From an uncultured Collinsella sp. (lineage in GTDB: Bacteria; Actinomycetota; Coriobacteriia; Coriobacteriales; Coriobacteriaceae): DNA of 5,453 bases. The stretch spans positions 1 through 5,453 of the forward strand of contig URIK01000120.1 of NCBI GenBank assembly GCA_900547855.1, written 5' to 3'. The first letter of the stretch is position 1; each line of letters opens with the position of its first letter. Of this stretch, positions 5,407 to 5,453 are shown piece after piece. The position numbers were made by a program, and so were the translations under genes. The notes under the pieces were generated by a model that was not told where the DNA came from, made no database searches, and saw only the letters and a list, made by a program, of their open reading frames with translations.

Positions 5407-5453
5407 CTGTCTCTTATACACATCTGACGCTGCCGACGACTAGTCGAGTGTAG
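5407..5453. other. Illumina Nextera adapter with i5 index (sequencing artefact)
   Basis: Positions 5407-5425 are the 19-bp Tn5 mosaic end CTGTCTCTTATACACATCT. GACGCTGCCGACGA follows at 5426-5439, completing the reverse complement of the Nextera read-1 adapter. CTAGTCGA (5440-5447) fits an 8-base i5 index (TCGACTAG reversed, which I recall as Nextera XT S513), and GTGTAG (5448-5453) begins the P5 primer. The genome sequence therefore ends at 5406 at the latest. Confidence 0.98.

Noticed and set aside
5185..5421. Minus-strand frame beginning MYKRQ
   Set aside because: Its start lies in the Nextera mosaic end; MYKRQ is the usual false translation of that adapter.
5131..5427. A 98-codon protein starting at 5131
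   Set aside because: The upstream part crosses the leuS terminator, the promoter and the leader hairpin, and the last residues are adapter. Only 5344-5406 is a credible coding start.

Overview
The window is about 5.4 kb of GC-rich bacterial DNA. It holds two complete housekeeping genes, a small divergent regulator gene and the first codons of a fourth gene. Codon use strongly favours G or C in third positions. The IMP dehydrogenase belongs to a divergent type I associate with anaerobes, and the LeuRS is an ordinary bacterial one. I read this as most likely Coriobacteriia (Collinsella-like gut Actinobacteria), but this is inference from style and remembered protein flavour, not a search result. 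The right end is not biological: from 5407 onward it is Illumina Nextera adapter plus an i5 index, so the piece is probably the unclipped end of a short-read contig.

Layout. Positions 1-85 hold two copies of a CCCCGTCCCA motif, each next to a tiny hairpin. Positions 86-430 (minus) encode a small winged-helix regulator resembling the DNA-binding half of ModE. Positions 431-623 are a divergent intergenic region with candidate back-to-back promoters, an inverted repeat on the regulator side and overlapping palindromes on the guaB side. Positions 624-2135 (plus) encode IMP dehydrogenase (guaB), with CBS domains and the catalytic Cys in an unusual GIGGGSICITRE loop. Positions 2136-2508 contain an imperfect 94-nt palindrome, two small hairpins, a clear terminator for guaB, a possible promoter and a near-perfect 122-nt hairpin just upstream of leuS. 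Positions 2509-5085 (plus) encode leucyl-tRNA synthetase (leuS), full length, followed by a strong terminator at 5115-5149. Positions 5150-5343 carry a good promoter (TTGCAC, 17 bp, TATAGT) and then a terminator-like hairpin before the next gene. That gene starts at 5344 with a good RBS and is cut after 21 codons by adapter; it may be rimP.

The genes do not form one obvious operon. guaB (guanine nucleotide synthesis) and leuS (translation) are separated by a terminator and appear to be separate transcription units. I see no new multi-gene system. The parts most worth a second look are non-coding: the 122-nt hairpin before leuS, the promoter-terminator-gene arrangement at the right end (attenuation-like), the palindromes around guaB, and the adapter contamination, which creates false protein tails.
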